Below are positions 1-7,388 of a stretch of 17,682 bases of DNA, in pieces; positions within the stretch are counted from its first letter, which is position 1, and each line of letters starts with the position of its first letter. The notes beneath the pieces were generated by a model that worked only from the letters and a program-made list of their open reading frames with translations, made no database searches and was not told where the DNA came from. Both the position numbers and the translations under genes were made by a program. The DNA comes from Gemmatimonadota bacterium (GTDB lineage Bacteria; JAAXHH01), in assembly GCA_026713285.1 (NCBI GenBank), contig JAPOOT010000203.1:1-17682 (forward strand), written 5' to 3'.

Positions 1-2450
1 AAGAACCAGTCCATCTCCCGGCCTGTTACCACCTCGACTTCGGTCTCGAAGTCCTCCGTTGTAACGAGCTTGCCTGCCTTTTCCCGGCTGAAACGGGAGA
101 GCACGCTCATGAAATGGCCATCCCCGATGGTGCGCCGCAGCATGTGGAGTACCATGGCGCCTTTCTCATAGACGATGGCCTGGTAATGTTCCCCGAGCCG
201 GCTTCCCAGGTCGATCGCGCCGTGCCGGTCGGCAAAGAGCGCCTGGTCCGTGTGCCGCTTCAGCATCTCGCGAAACGCTTCTGCGCCGGCCTCGCGTTCA
301 ATGTACATGTCGGCCGCATAGGTCGCCACGGCCTCCGACAACCATGCGTCGCGGTACGTCCTGGGGATCACGGACCCGCCCCACCACTGGTGGGCCAGTT
401 CATGGGCCAGGAATCCGCGGAAGATGTGCTGCACTTCCGTGTACATGTGGGCGTGCAGGTTCGCGCTTAGGCTGAAGGCATCCTGGTAGTACAGGCCCCA
501 CAGCATGAGCATCGACGGCAGCGCCCGGCCGAATGCATAGTCGTCCGGCATCTGGACGACGTCGAGTTTTTCGTAGGGATAGCGCCCAAAAATCCCGCCG
601 AAGAAGTCCAGCGCGGGGCCGATGTGGTTGAGGATCCGTGCCGTGCTCGAATCGGCCCTGCGCCGGTCTTTGTCCACGCTGAGCATCACGTCGACTCCCC
701 CCACGGATACCGTGCGGGTACGGCTTTCGGAGAACGTCATGCCCAGTGACGATACGGGACGATTCCGCTGCCAGCGTGTGACGCGCGTATCTCCCTTCAC
801 GTGACTGGCTACGATCGGGCCGGTCGTCGCCACGGTCAGCTTTTCGGGGTAGCGCAGTTCCAGGTCGAAAGTGTACAGATCCTCGTTGGAATGCATGGGC
901 AGCCACTGCTGGTTGTTTAACAGGCCGAAGAAGTCGTCGCCGCCGTCCCGAAAAACGTCACCATCGTACCAGAAGGTCAGCGTGGTAGAACTGTCCATCT
1001 GAACGGGCTGGCGAAACGGTACGGTGATATAGGTTCCCTGCCTCGTGAATAGCGCGCCATCGCCGCTGGCATCGTCCACGCGAAAGACTTTGAATTCCGG
1101 GTTCAGGGTGAAAGTCGCCGCCGTGAGCGGGTCCGCCCTGGCCGTGATTTCCAGGGTCGTCTTCATACGCATCCGCCTGCCGTCGTTCTCCATCGACCCC
1201 GCTATACCGTAGTGGTCCAGGGACAGCAACGGACCAGGGGTCATTTCGATATTCTCCGCACGTTCAACCGGTTCCTGTGCAAAACGGCACCAGACCACGG
1301 GGGGACTGATTTCCGGGTTCCTGGGAAAACCGCTCTTCTGTACCAGACTGACCGACTCCGCTTCATAGGGGCTGTACGTGTAGACGAGCCACCGGTCCGA
1401 GTCCGCGAGGTCGATTTCGGCCTGTAGGAAGTAAGGATGGGTGTGGGCGAGAGAGAAGCGTTGCCGGGCGGGTCTCATGTCCATGAAGTAGTCCTGGTCT
1501 ACGCGTTTCAGCACAGCCCGGGCCCGGTCGAATGCCCGTCCGCCCTTGACGCGCGACAGCGCGACGCCTTCCACCAGGTTCTCGTAACCTTCGGGCGACA
1601 GGACCAGCACCATCCGGTCGAACCGGGCCGTGTACGCATCGGCGTCCGTACGGGCGTACCTGTTCATCTGCTGGCGCTCGACACGGTCCGGCGGCGTGAA
1701 GGTGAACCGGCCCGTTCCCACGAGGACCGCGCGCCCGATCCGGTCGCCGGAATATCCTGGCATAAGCAGGCCGTCTTCCACTTGCATTACGCCGGCTGGA
1801 CGCTCGATCGTCAGGCGGTCGAAGGCATAGACCTCGTCCTCGCGCAGCGCGAACCGGTAGCCGAGGTGGGCCGTCAGCAAGGGTTCGAATCGTTCCGCTT
1901 TCCAGCCAGTCTCATGCTGCGCGAAATGGACTTTCCACAGTTCCGACGACAGCCGTTCTTTTCCTTCCATGAAAACACTGAGGTGGATTTCGGGAAGGGC
2001 GAGGAGGCTATCCACCGCGTATCGCTCCCTCAGCCGGATCCTGGTGCCCGCGTGACGTTCAGAAAGAGAAGGCGCGTCTTCTGCGAGGATCTCTTTCAGC
2101 TGGACCTCGTCGATTTCACGGCCGTTAATCAGCCGGTACAGGCGGGACAGAGCACTTTCGATGGACGCGCCCTGGATGAGGGGATGGTCGATTGCGCGGT
2201 CTTCAGTCGCAGGGTCTTCGTTGACGGACCGGCCGATTGCGCGGTCGTCTATCGTGGGGGCTTCGTTCGCGGTGCCTGCCGAATGCGGGGCAGCGGGGCC
2301 ACGGAGAGCGCTCGCCGGGCCTTCGACAGCCTGCGGAGGCGCCGGTTCGGCGCTGGGGCCGTCGTACGCGTCATAGACAACGAGAGAGAGAATGAAAATC
2401 GGAAGGGTGAGCAACAACCGGGATATCGGACGTGGCGGGGTGGCGATCAT
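1..2450 (-). CDS. M1-family zinc metallopeptidase, membrane-anchored (C-terminus off the left edge)
   Basis: About 816 codons are visible without a stop, read leftwards from the ATG at 2448-2450 and continuing past base 1. The M1 signature is complete: HELAH at residues 683-687 and the third zinc ligand Glu706, exactly 18 residues later (H-E-x-x-H-x18-E). The usual Y-E-K-G motif gives the likely catalytic Tyr761. Residues 12-26 form one hydrophobic segment after a short Arg-containing start, so it is probably an N-terminal signal anchor or signal peptide, followed by a Pro/Ala/acid-rich linker to about residue 95. Roughly 350 further residues precede the recognisable M1 N-terminal domain, so the protein is longer than ordinary aminopeptidase N. 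The exopeptidase GAMEN motif is not obvious; the corresponding stretch reads like FGRALPSML. An AGGA lies upstream of the start. It sits 30 bp after the MerR gene and probably ends the same operon. Substrate unknown. Confidence 0.9.
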   Translation of the reverse strand, partial: MIATPPRPISRLLLTLPIFILSLVVYDAYDGPSAEPAPPQAVEGPASALRGPAAPHSAGTANEAPTIDDRAIGRSVNEDPATEDRAIDHPLIQGASIESALSRLYRLINGREIDEVQLKEILAEDAPSLSERHAGTRIRLRERYAVDSLLALPEIHLSVFMEGKERLSSELWKVHFAQHETGWKAERFEPLLTAHLGYRFALREDEVYAFDRLTIERPAGVMQVEDGLLMPGYSGDRIGRAVLVGTGRFTFTPPDRVERQQMNRYARTDADAYTARFDRMVLVLSPEGYENLVEGVALSRVKGGRAFDRARAVLKRVDQDYFMDMRPARQRFSLAHTHPYFLQAEIDLADSDRWLVYTYSPYEAESVSLVQKSGFPRNPEISPPVVWCRFAQEPVERAENIEMTPGPLLSLDHYGIAGSMENDGRRMRMKTTLEITARADPLTAATFTLNPEFKVFRVDDASGDGALFTRQGTYITVPFRQPVQMDSSTTLTFWYDGDVFRDGGDDFFGLLNNQQWLPMHSNEDLYTFDLELRYPEKLTVATTGPIVASHVKGDTRVTRWQRNRPVSSLGMTFSESRTRTVSVGGVDVMLSVDKDRRRADSSTARILNHIGPALDFFGGIFGRYPYEKLDVVQMPDDYAFGRALPSMLMLWGLYYQDAFSLSANLHAHMYTEVQHIFRGFLAHELAHQWWGGSVIPRTYRDAWLSEAVATYAADMYIEREAGAEAFREMLKRHTDQALFADRHGAIDLGSRLGEHYQAIVYEKGAMVLHMLRRTIGDGHFMSVLSRFSREKAGKLVTTEDFETEVEVVTGREMDWF

Positions 2451-2480
2451 GTCCGTTTCCTCACGGGGAATGCATGATCC

Positions 2481-2861
2481 CTAGTCCATCGATTCCCGCA
2501 GGTCGATCAGGCTGGACCTGATCCACTGTATGATTTCGGGTTCGGACGCGGTTTCGCCCTGCGACTCTTTCGCCGCGCCGCTGTGAACCCTGTCTCCCCC
2601 GCGGCCAGCTTTCGCCGCGCGGCGGTCCGACGAAGATTCCTGGAGCTTCTTCCTTGCACCGGCGATCGTGTATCCTTCGTCCCGGGTGAGACGCTTGATC
2701 GTGCGGATGAGCTCGATGTCCTTTTCTCGGTACATCCGCTTGCCGGCGCGGGTCCGCTTGATGCGAAGCTGGCTGAATTGATCTTCCCAGAATCGGAGTA
2801 CCGACGGCTCAAGGTCGAGCAGGGTCGATACTTCGCTGCTGGAGTAATACAGCTTGTTCAT
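2481..2861 (-). CDS. MerR-family transcriptional regulator (small)
   Basis: The product is 126 residues. The first 70 match a MerR DNA-binding head: a helix-turn-helix opening (YYSSSEVSTLLDLEPSVLRFW) and the wing with R-x-Y-R-E-K-D-I, followed by a helix ending in G-Y-T-I-A-G-A-R-K-K-L. The rest is a short, charged, low-complexity segment and a C-terminal helix, with no cysteine-based metal site or drug-binding domain, so the ligand, if any, is unknown. The ATG overlaps the der stop codon (ATGA, 2858-2861), and a GGAAGGA ribosome-binding site lies inside the end of der, which supports both the start and translational coupling. This type of stand-alone MerR-like protein is common beside housekeeping genes. 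Its target could be its own operon, but nothing here shows that. Confidence 0.85.
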   Translation of the reverse strand: MNKLYYSSSEVSTLLDLEPSVLRFWEDQFSQLRIKRTRAGKRMYREKDIELIRTIKRLTRDEGYTIAGARKKLQESSSDRRAAKAGRGGDRVHSGAAKESQGETASEPEIIQWIRSSLIDLRESMD

Positions 2862-4183
2862 CGTTTTCCTTCCCGCCCGCGGACGATCACCCGAATTGGC
2901 GACCCCTCGAATTCGAAGGTCTCGCGAAGCCGGTTCGACAGGTAACGCTTGTACGAATCCGGAACGCCTTCGTCGTGGTTCAGGAAAAACACGAAAGTGG
3001 GCGGAGATGCCTGTGCCTGCGTACAGTATAGAATCCGGGTCGACCGGCCGTTTCGCGCAGCCGGGGGCGGATAATAGGCCGAGATGCTTTCCACGACCCG
3101 GTTCAATTCACCGGTTGAGACACGGAGCGAGCACATCTCGTGTACGTGCCGTGTCTTCTGCATGATCTGCGTCACGCCCCGGCGGGTCTCGGCCGACACG
3201 AACAGGATCGGGGCGTAGTCGGCAAAACGGAGGTACTCCCTGGCCGACCGGATAAAGGCTTCGGACGATTGCTCGGTCCGATCCACCAGATCCCACTTGT
3301 TGAAGGCGATGACCAGCCCCTTCCCGGCTTCTTCCACCTGGGATACGATCCGCTGTTCCTGCGCGGACAGGCCATCGACCGCGTCCACCAGGAGCACGGC
3401 CACGTGGCAGCGCCCAATACTCCGCATCGACCGCGTGAAACTGTAGAACTCGATGTCGCTGGAAATCCGGGCGCGGCGCCTGAGGCCGGCGGTATCGATC
3501 AGGCTGTATTTCACGCCCTGCCGGGTGATCCGCGTGTCCACCGAGTCCCTCGTCGTGCCGGGAACGTCCGAGACGATCACGGTGTCCCTTCCCACGATGG
3601 CATTGACCAGGGACGATTTTCCCACGTTGGGCTTGCCCACGATCGCCACCTTGATCGCGCCGTCTTCCTCCTCGGCGACGGGTACGGGATCGGGCATCCG
3701 TTCCGCCAGCAGGTCCATCAGGTCGCCCGTATTGCGTCCCTTCAGCGCGGAAATCATCACGGGATCGCCCAGGCCCAGTGCGCCGAACTCGTAGGCATGG
3801 TTCTCCTGCGCGCCGCTGTCCACCTTGTTCGCGACGACGATGACCTGCTTGCCGGCCCGGCGGACGACTTCGGCCGCCTTCTGGTCCAGGGGCATTACGC
3901 CGGTGCGGACGTCCGTAACCAGCAGGATCACGTCGGCTTCGCTGACGGCCAGCCGGGCCTGCTGTTCGATGGCCGCCTCCATGGGTTCGTCGGATTCAGG
4001 TACCAGGCCACCCGTGTCCACCACCGTGAACTTCTTCCCGAACCAGTCGGCCTCGGCGTAATGCCGGTCCCGCGTAATGCCCGGGGCGTCGTGCACGATC
4101 GCGTCCCGGCGTCCGATCATCCGGTTGAACAACACCGACTTGCCCACGTTGGGACGTCCTATGATGGCGATGACAGATGACAT
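2858..4183 (-). CDS. der: Ribosome-assembly GTPase Der (EngA), tandem G domains
   Basis: The 441-residue product has the full Der layout. G domain 1 has GRPNVGKS at 9-16, DTGG at 56-59 and NKVD at 119-122. G domain 2 has GKPNVGKS at 183-190, DTAG at 230-233 and NKWD at 295-298. A KH-like RNA-binding domain fills roughly residues 355-441. Length and motif order match the family, which binds the 50S subunit precursor in the cytoplasm and acts in its late assembly. It lies 53 bp after the DUF512 gene, and its stop overlaps the MerR start. No clear Shine-Dalgarno precedes the ATG. A TACAAT hexamer on this strand (4193-4198) ends 9 bp before the ATG, so an internal, nearly leaderless transcript is conceivable, but no matching -35 box is visible. 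Confidence 0.98.
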   Translation of the reverse strand: MSSVIAIIGRPNVGKSVLFNRMIGRRDAIVHDAPGITRDRHYAEADWFGKKFTVVDTGGLVPESDEPMEAAIEQQARLAVSEADVILLVTDVRTGVMPLDQKAAEVVRRAGKQVIVVANKVDSGAQENHAYEFGALGLGDPVMISALKGRNTGDLMDLLAERMPDPVPVAEEEDGAIKVAIVGKPNVGKSSLVNAIVGRDTVIVSDVPGTTRDSVDTRITRQGVKYSLIDTAGLRRRARISSDIEFYSFTRSMRSIGRCHVAVLLVDAVDGLSAQEQRIVSQVEEAGKGLVIAFNKWDLVDRTEQSSEAFIRSAREYLRFADYAPILFVSAETRRGVTQIMQKTRHVHEMCSLRVSTGELNRVVESISAYYPPPAARNGRSTRILYCTQAQASPPTFVFFLNHDEGVPDSYKRYLSNRLRETFEFEGSPIRVIVRGREGKR

Positions 4184-4236
4184 GGTTGTTTTATTGTACC
4201 TAAGAGATCATGGGTTCGGTGCGATCCGGAGACATT

Positions 4237-5529
4237 TTACAGTCCCGGCAGATCCATCACGTTTTCCGGGAAGAGTTCCACCGGCGCGCCGACACGCTCG
4301 CTCAGGCCGGACAAGGTCATGTTATCCAGCAGCAGGCCGTCGTCGTTCAGCACGTTCTGCGGCAAATACACCCGGTCGCCCACTTCCTCGTCCTTCAACG
4401 CACGAAGGATATCCTGGCCGGTCAGCAGTCCCGACACGGTGATCCCCGATCCGAAGAAAGTGTTCTCCGCCACGACCAGTTTCGCATCCACGTTTTCCAC
4501 CCGGTTGAGCGGTTCCGCCAGAGAAGCCCAGACCACGCCCTGGGCCAGTTCGGCCGTGACGAGTGTCGTTCGTACCGTCCCGGCCGCCCGGCCGGGCAGC
4601 ATCCTCGTCTGCTCCGCCATGCGGGTCTCGAACTGCGGGACCATGCCGACGCCGTTTTCCACGACGGGACAGTCTTCGTAGAAGGACGGCGGTGGCAGCG
4701 GCGTGGACGACATCAGGTACCATTCGTCGGAGAGGTACACGAGCGGATGTCCAAGCCGCTCGCGGAGTTCTTCCTGCCAGGCGCCGACCGTGTCGATCAT
4801 GCGCCTTGCGTAATCCACGGTGACCGGTTCGAGGTGGTAGAGTCCCTGCCGGTGTTCGGAAAGACCGACCGGTACGATGGATATCGATTCCACGGCCGGA
4901 TAGAGTTCGGCGAGGTCGTCCACCGTTTTCCTTAGCGCCGCGCCGTCGTTGAGACCGGGACAGAGCACGATCTGCGTTTCGACCAGGATGCCGTTTTCGG
5001 CCAGCCGCCGGAGGATGGGCATGATGTCCTTCGCCTTCGGCGAGCCCAGCAGCATCCGGCGAAGTGCCGGGTCCGTTGCGTGGACCGACACGTAGACCGG
5101 GCTCAACCGCTGCACGATGATACGTTCGAGGTACGCATCGGAAGCGAAGGCCAGCGTCACGTAGTTGCCGTACAGAAAGGTGAGCCGCACGTCCTCGTCC
5201 TGGAAGTATACGGCCTTGCGCATGCCCTTCGGATTCTGGTGAATGAAACAGAACACGCATTTGTTCGCACAGGCCTGGTAGGGCGGCTCGTGCAGGTCCA
5301 GTCCGAGGTCTTCATCCGGATCCTTCTCCACGTCGATCAGGATCCTGCTCCCGTTCGCCTGGAGGATGTCCAGTTCCAGCACGTCTTCGCTGGACCAGAA
5401 CCTGTAGTCGAGAGAATCCCTGACCCGGGCCTGGTTGATCCGGATCAACCGGTCGCCAGGGACCAGACCGACATGCTCCGCGATGCTTCCCGGATGTACC
5501 TGTTCTATCCGCATATCACATAACACCAT
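4237..5529 (-). CDS. DUF512 family protein with PDZ domain and radical SAM-type Fe-S cysteine motif
   Basis: The 430-residue product starts with a short PDZ-like domain (about residues 8-65, with PGSIAEHVGLVPGDRLIRIN). A cysteine cluster C87-x3-C91-x2-C94 follows in the context ANKCVFCFIHQNPKGMR, then the family-typical LTFLYGNYVTLAF. This is the signature of the DUF512 / TIGR03279 family, predicted to be radical SAM-like iron-sulfur enzymes whose reaction is unknown. The gene is often found directly beside der, as here, which suggests a link to ribosome assembly or translation, but that is inference. It is the first gene of the leftward operon and has a strong candidate promoter about 70 bp upstream. 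The start could be the ATG at 5527-5529 or another five codons in (MRIEQ); neither has a strong ribosome-binding site. Confidence 0.92.
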   Translation of the reverse strand: MVLCDMRIEQVHPGSIAEHVGLVPGDRLIRINQARVRDSLDYRFWSSEDVLELDILQANGSRILIDVEKDPDEDLGLDLHEPPYQACANKCVFCFIHQNPKGMRKAVYFQDEDVRLTFLYGNYVTLAFASDAYLERIIVQRLSPVYVSVHATDPALRRMLLGSPKAKDIMPILRRLAENGILVETQIVLCPGLNDGAALRKTVDDLAELYPAVESISIVPVGLSEHRQGLYHLEPVTVDYARRMIDTVGAWQEELRERLGHPLVYLSDEWYLMSSTPLPPPSFYEDCPVVENGVGMVPQFETRMAEQTRMLPGRAAGTVRTTLVTAELAQGVVWASLAEPLNRVENVDAKLVVAENTFFGSGITVSGLLTGQDILRALKDEEVGDRVYLPQNVLNDDGLLLDNMTLSGLSERVGAPVELFPENVMDLPGL

Positions 5530-5604
5530 GAAATTTCAATGACAACAAAGCGTCATCACAAGCATTCGTTTAGGTATCTCCATTAACAATTTGCGACTCT
5601 TGAC

Positions 5605-5633
5605 AATATAGAGAATCGAACCCATCCTGTCAA
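5605..5633 (-). promoter_or_regulatory. Sigma70-type promoter for the DUF512-der-merR-M1 operon
   Basis: On the minus strand a perfect TTGACA -35 box (5628-5633) is followed, after exactly 17 bp, by TATATT (5605-5610), one mismatch from TATAAT. The predicted start of transcription is near 5598, leaving a leader of about 70 nt before the DUF512 ATG. A 7-bp inverted repeat, CTTGACA (5599-5605) and TGTCAAG (5628-5634), has one arm on the -35 box and the other at the downstream edge of the -10 box, which would suit an operator. Confidence 0.75.
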
Positions 5634-5714
5634 GGGTATTGGCGTGCCGCGGAACCCGTAGATTGGGGGTGCTGACGGCCGGAATCCGGGGGCACTGGAA
5701 CGCGGACTTTTCGC

Positions 5715-5744
5715 TTGCCCGCAGCGCCGCCTCAGGGCTATATT
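5715..5744 (+). promoter_or_regulatory. Candidate promoter for leuCD
   Basis: TTGCCC (5715-5720, 4 of 6 consensus bases) and TATATT (5739-5744, 5 of 6) are separated by 18 bp and face leuC. Transcription would start near 5751, giving an unusually long leader of about 200 nt before the leuC ATG. The leader contains the possible short peptide and stem-loop described separately. The -35 match is moderate, so this is a candidate only. Confidence 0.45.
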
Positions 5745-5785
5745 GATTACGTTGGCCCGCCGAACGGAATAGCGGGTGTAAGCGT

Positions 5786-5878
5786 ATGAATTTACGGCTC
5801 TTACAGGCCATCGCGCGGCACGACACCGACCGGTGGAACGGCTCCGCACCTGTTAACGAGTTCGCACCTGTTAACTGA
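5786..5878 (+). CDS. Possible leucine-rich leader peptide upstream of leuC
   Basis: A 30-codon open frame starts with ATG at 5786 and ends with TGA at 5876-5878. Its first residues are MNLRLLQAIARH: three of codons 3-6 are leucine, two of them the TTA codon expected to be rare in such a GC-rich genome. It lies inside the predicted leuC leader, the position expected for a ribosome-mediated attenuation peptide. Against this, only a weak GCGGGTG lies upstream as a ribosome-binding site, and no terminator hairpin with a U-tract is visible between it and leuC. Its 3' half is made of the degenerate repeats. It could be a chance frame. Confidence 0.25.
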   Translation: MNLRLLQAIARHDTDRWNGSAPVNEFAPVN

Positions 5879-5925
5879 AGTTCGCGCGTGTATACAGCGT
5901 GTATAGGAAGTTCGCGCATGTTTAC
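5842..5925 (+). repeat. Four degenerate 16-bp repeats upstream of leuC
   Basis: Four related words are visible: CTCCGCACCTGTTAAC (5842-5857), GTTCGCACCTGTTAAC (5860-5875), GTTCGCGCGTGTATAC (5880-5895) and GTTCGCGCATGTTTAC (5910-5925). The start-to-start distances are 18, 20 and 30 bp. They could be clustered binding sites for a regulator or remnants of tandem duplication. The first two differ in only two bases; the later two diverge in the central CACC and in GTTAAC. Confidence 0.5.
5884..5917 (+). promoter_or_regulatory. Nested stem-loop in the leuC leader
   Basis: An outer GCGCG/CGCGC pairing (5884-5888 with 5913-5917) encloses an inner TATACA-gcg-TGTATA hairpin (5891-5905). No run of T follows, so it is not an intrinsic terminator. 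It lies 36 bp before the leuC start and could affect translation or mRNA stability. It partly results from the repeated GTTCGCGC words. Confidence 0.35.
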
Positions 5926-5952
5926 GACTCAGAGATTGCCGGGGAACAAGCC

Positions 5953-7353
5953 ATGACAGCCAGAACCCTGTACCAGAAGGTCTGGGACCAGCACGTCGTC
6001 AAGGAGATGCCCGATGGGCTCACCGTCCTGTACATCGACGCCCACCTGGTCCACGAAGTGACCTCTCCGCAGGCTTTCGAGGGGTTGCGGACCGCGGGCC
6101 GGAAGCTCAGGCGGCCGGACCTGACCTACGCCACAATGGACCACAACGTGCCCACCACCGACCGGTCCATTCCCATGACCGACGAGATCGCGCGGCTTCA
6201 GGTGGACATGCTGTCCCGGAATTGCGAGGAGTTCGGCGTGCCTCTGTACGATCTCGACTCGCCGCGCAACGGGATCGTCCACGTGATCGGACCGGAACTG
6301 GGCATCACGCAGCCCGGACTGACCATGGTCTGCGGCGACAGCCACACGTCCACCCACGGAGCCTTCGGCGCGCTGGCTTTCGGCATCGGCACGAGCGAAG
6401 TCGAGCACGTGATGGCTACGCAATGCCTGCTGCAGAAGCGTTCAAGGACCTTCGAAATCCGTGTCGACGGCGTGTTGAGCGAAGGGGTTACCGCCAAGGA
6501 CATCATCCTGAACATCATCCGCCGCACCGGTACCGCAGGGGGTACAGGCGCGGTCATCGAGTACACGGGCAGCACGATCCGCGGCCTTTCCATGGACGAA
6601 CGGATGACGATCTGCAACATGTCCATCGAGCTGGGCGCCAGGGCCGGCCTCATCGCGCCGGACGACACGACCTTCGAGTACCTTGCGGGGCGAGAATTCG
6701 TCCCCGATGGCGATGCGTTCGACCGGGCCGTGAAGGGATGGCGGACACTGGCCACCGACGATGAAGCCGAATACGACGAGCGGCTCGCGCTGAATGCGGA
6801 CGAGATCGTACCCCAGGTGTCGTGGGGTACGAACCCCGGCATGGTGACGGACGTGACCGGCGTCGTGCCCGATCCCGGCGGGATGGACAGCGAGAACGAC
6901 CGGCGCGCGGCGGAAAAGGCCCTGTCCTACATGGCGCTGGAACCCAACACCTCCATCACCGATATCGAGATCGACCGCGTCTTCATCGGCAGTTGCACCA
7001 ATTCCCGGTTGAGCGACCTGCAAGCGGCGGCGGACGTCATCAAGGGCCGCCGCGTATCGCCGCGGGTGACCGCCCTGGTGGTGCCCGGCTCGCACGCGGT
7101 CAAGCGGCAGGCCGAAGCCGAGGGATTGGACCGGGTATTCAAGGAGGCGGGTTTCGAGTGGCGCGAGGCCGGTTGCAGCATGTGCCTGGGCATGAACCCG
7201 GACATCCTGCAGCCCGGCGAACGGTGCGCCAGCACCTCCAATCGCAATTTCGAAGGCCGGCAGGGACGGAACGGACGGACCCACCTGGTCAGCCCGGCCA
7301 TGGCTGCGGCGGCGGCCGTAGCGGGACATTTCGTCGACGTGAGAAACTGGTAG
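5953..7353 (+). CDS. leuC: 3-isopropylmalate dehydratase large subunit
   Basis: The product aligns along its whole length with LeuC. From the ATG at 5953 it is 466 residues, the same length as the Escherichia coli protein, and begins MTARTLYQKVWDQHVV; an in-frame GTG at 5899 would add an unsupported 18-residue tail. A GGGGA ribosome-binding site lies 7 bp upstream. The [4Fe-4S] cluster ligands are Cys348 (in IGSCTNSR), Cys408 and Cys411 (in GCSMCLG). Other family blocks include TMDHNVP, VCGDSHTSTHGAFGALAFGIGTSEVEH (shown here as landmarks) and ERCASTSNRNFEGRQG. With LeuD it interconverts 2- and 3-isopropylmalate in the cytoplasm, the second step of leucine synthesis. leuA and leuB are not in this window. 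Confidence 0.98.
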   Translation: MTARTLYQKVWDQHVVKEMPDGLTVLYIDAHLVHEVTSPQAFEGLRTAGRKLRRPDLTYATMDHNVPTTDRSIPMTDEIARLQVDMLSRNCEEFGVPLYDLDSPRNGIVHVIGPELGITQPGLTMVCGDSHTSTHGAFGALAFGIGTSEVEHVMATQCLLQKRSRTFEIRVDGVLSEGVTAKDIILNIIRRTGTAGGTGAVIEYTGSTIRGLSMDERMTICNMSIELGARAGLIAPDDTTFEYLAGREFVPDGDAFDRAVKGWRTLATDDEAEYDERLALNADEIVPQVSWGTNPGMVTDVTGVVPDPGGMDSENDRRAAEKALSYMALEPNTSITDIEIDRVFIGSCTNSRLSDLQAAADVIKGRRVSPRVTALVVPGSHAVKRQAEAEGLDRVFKEAGFEWREAGCSMCLGMNPDILQPGERCASTSNRNFEGRQGRNGRTHLVSPAMAAAAAVAGHFVDVRNW

Positions 7354-7388
7354 GTAGGCAGTAGGCACAACCCGAAACGGAGTATGAC

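Larger units (their letters stand above)
5530..5952. other. Divergent intergenic region between the DUF512/der operon and leuCD
   Basis: This 423-bp spacer separates a leftward and a rightward operon and contains no convincing long gene. From left to right it holds a strong minus-strand promoter with an inverted repeat, a weaker plus-strand promoter, a small CCCGC/GCGGG hairpin (5756-5760 with 5772-5776), a possible leucine-rich leader peptide, and degenerate GTTCGC-type repeats with a nested stem-loop just before leuC. The 80 bp between the two promoters is GC-rich and otherwise featureless. Confidence 0.7.

Noticed and set aside
1437..2477. 346-codon plus-strand frame opposite the M1 peptidase
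   Set aside because: The minus-strand peptidase frame is continuous and has the complete zinc signature; the plus frame has no recognisable features.
3140..4180. 346-codon plus-strand frame opposite der
   Set aside because: Shadow of Der: no recognisable domain, while both G domains are intact on the other strand.
5732..5743. Word TCAGGGCTATAT shared with 16659-16670
   Set aside because: A 12-bp exact match is expected several times by chance in a window of this size.
5536..5919. 127-codon minus-strand frame upstream of the DUF512 gene
   Set aside because: It covers both promoters and the repeat cluster and has no ribosome-binding site or family resemblance.
5899..5952. GTG start adding 18 residues to LeuC
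   Set aside because: The ATG at 5953 has a ribosome-binding site and gives the exact family length.
7351..7375. Short GTAGG repeats between leuC and leuD
   Set aside because: Only two or three copies of a 5-6 bp word; too little to call a repeat element.
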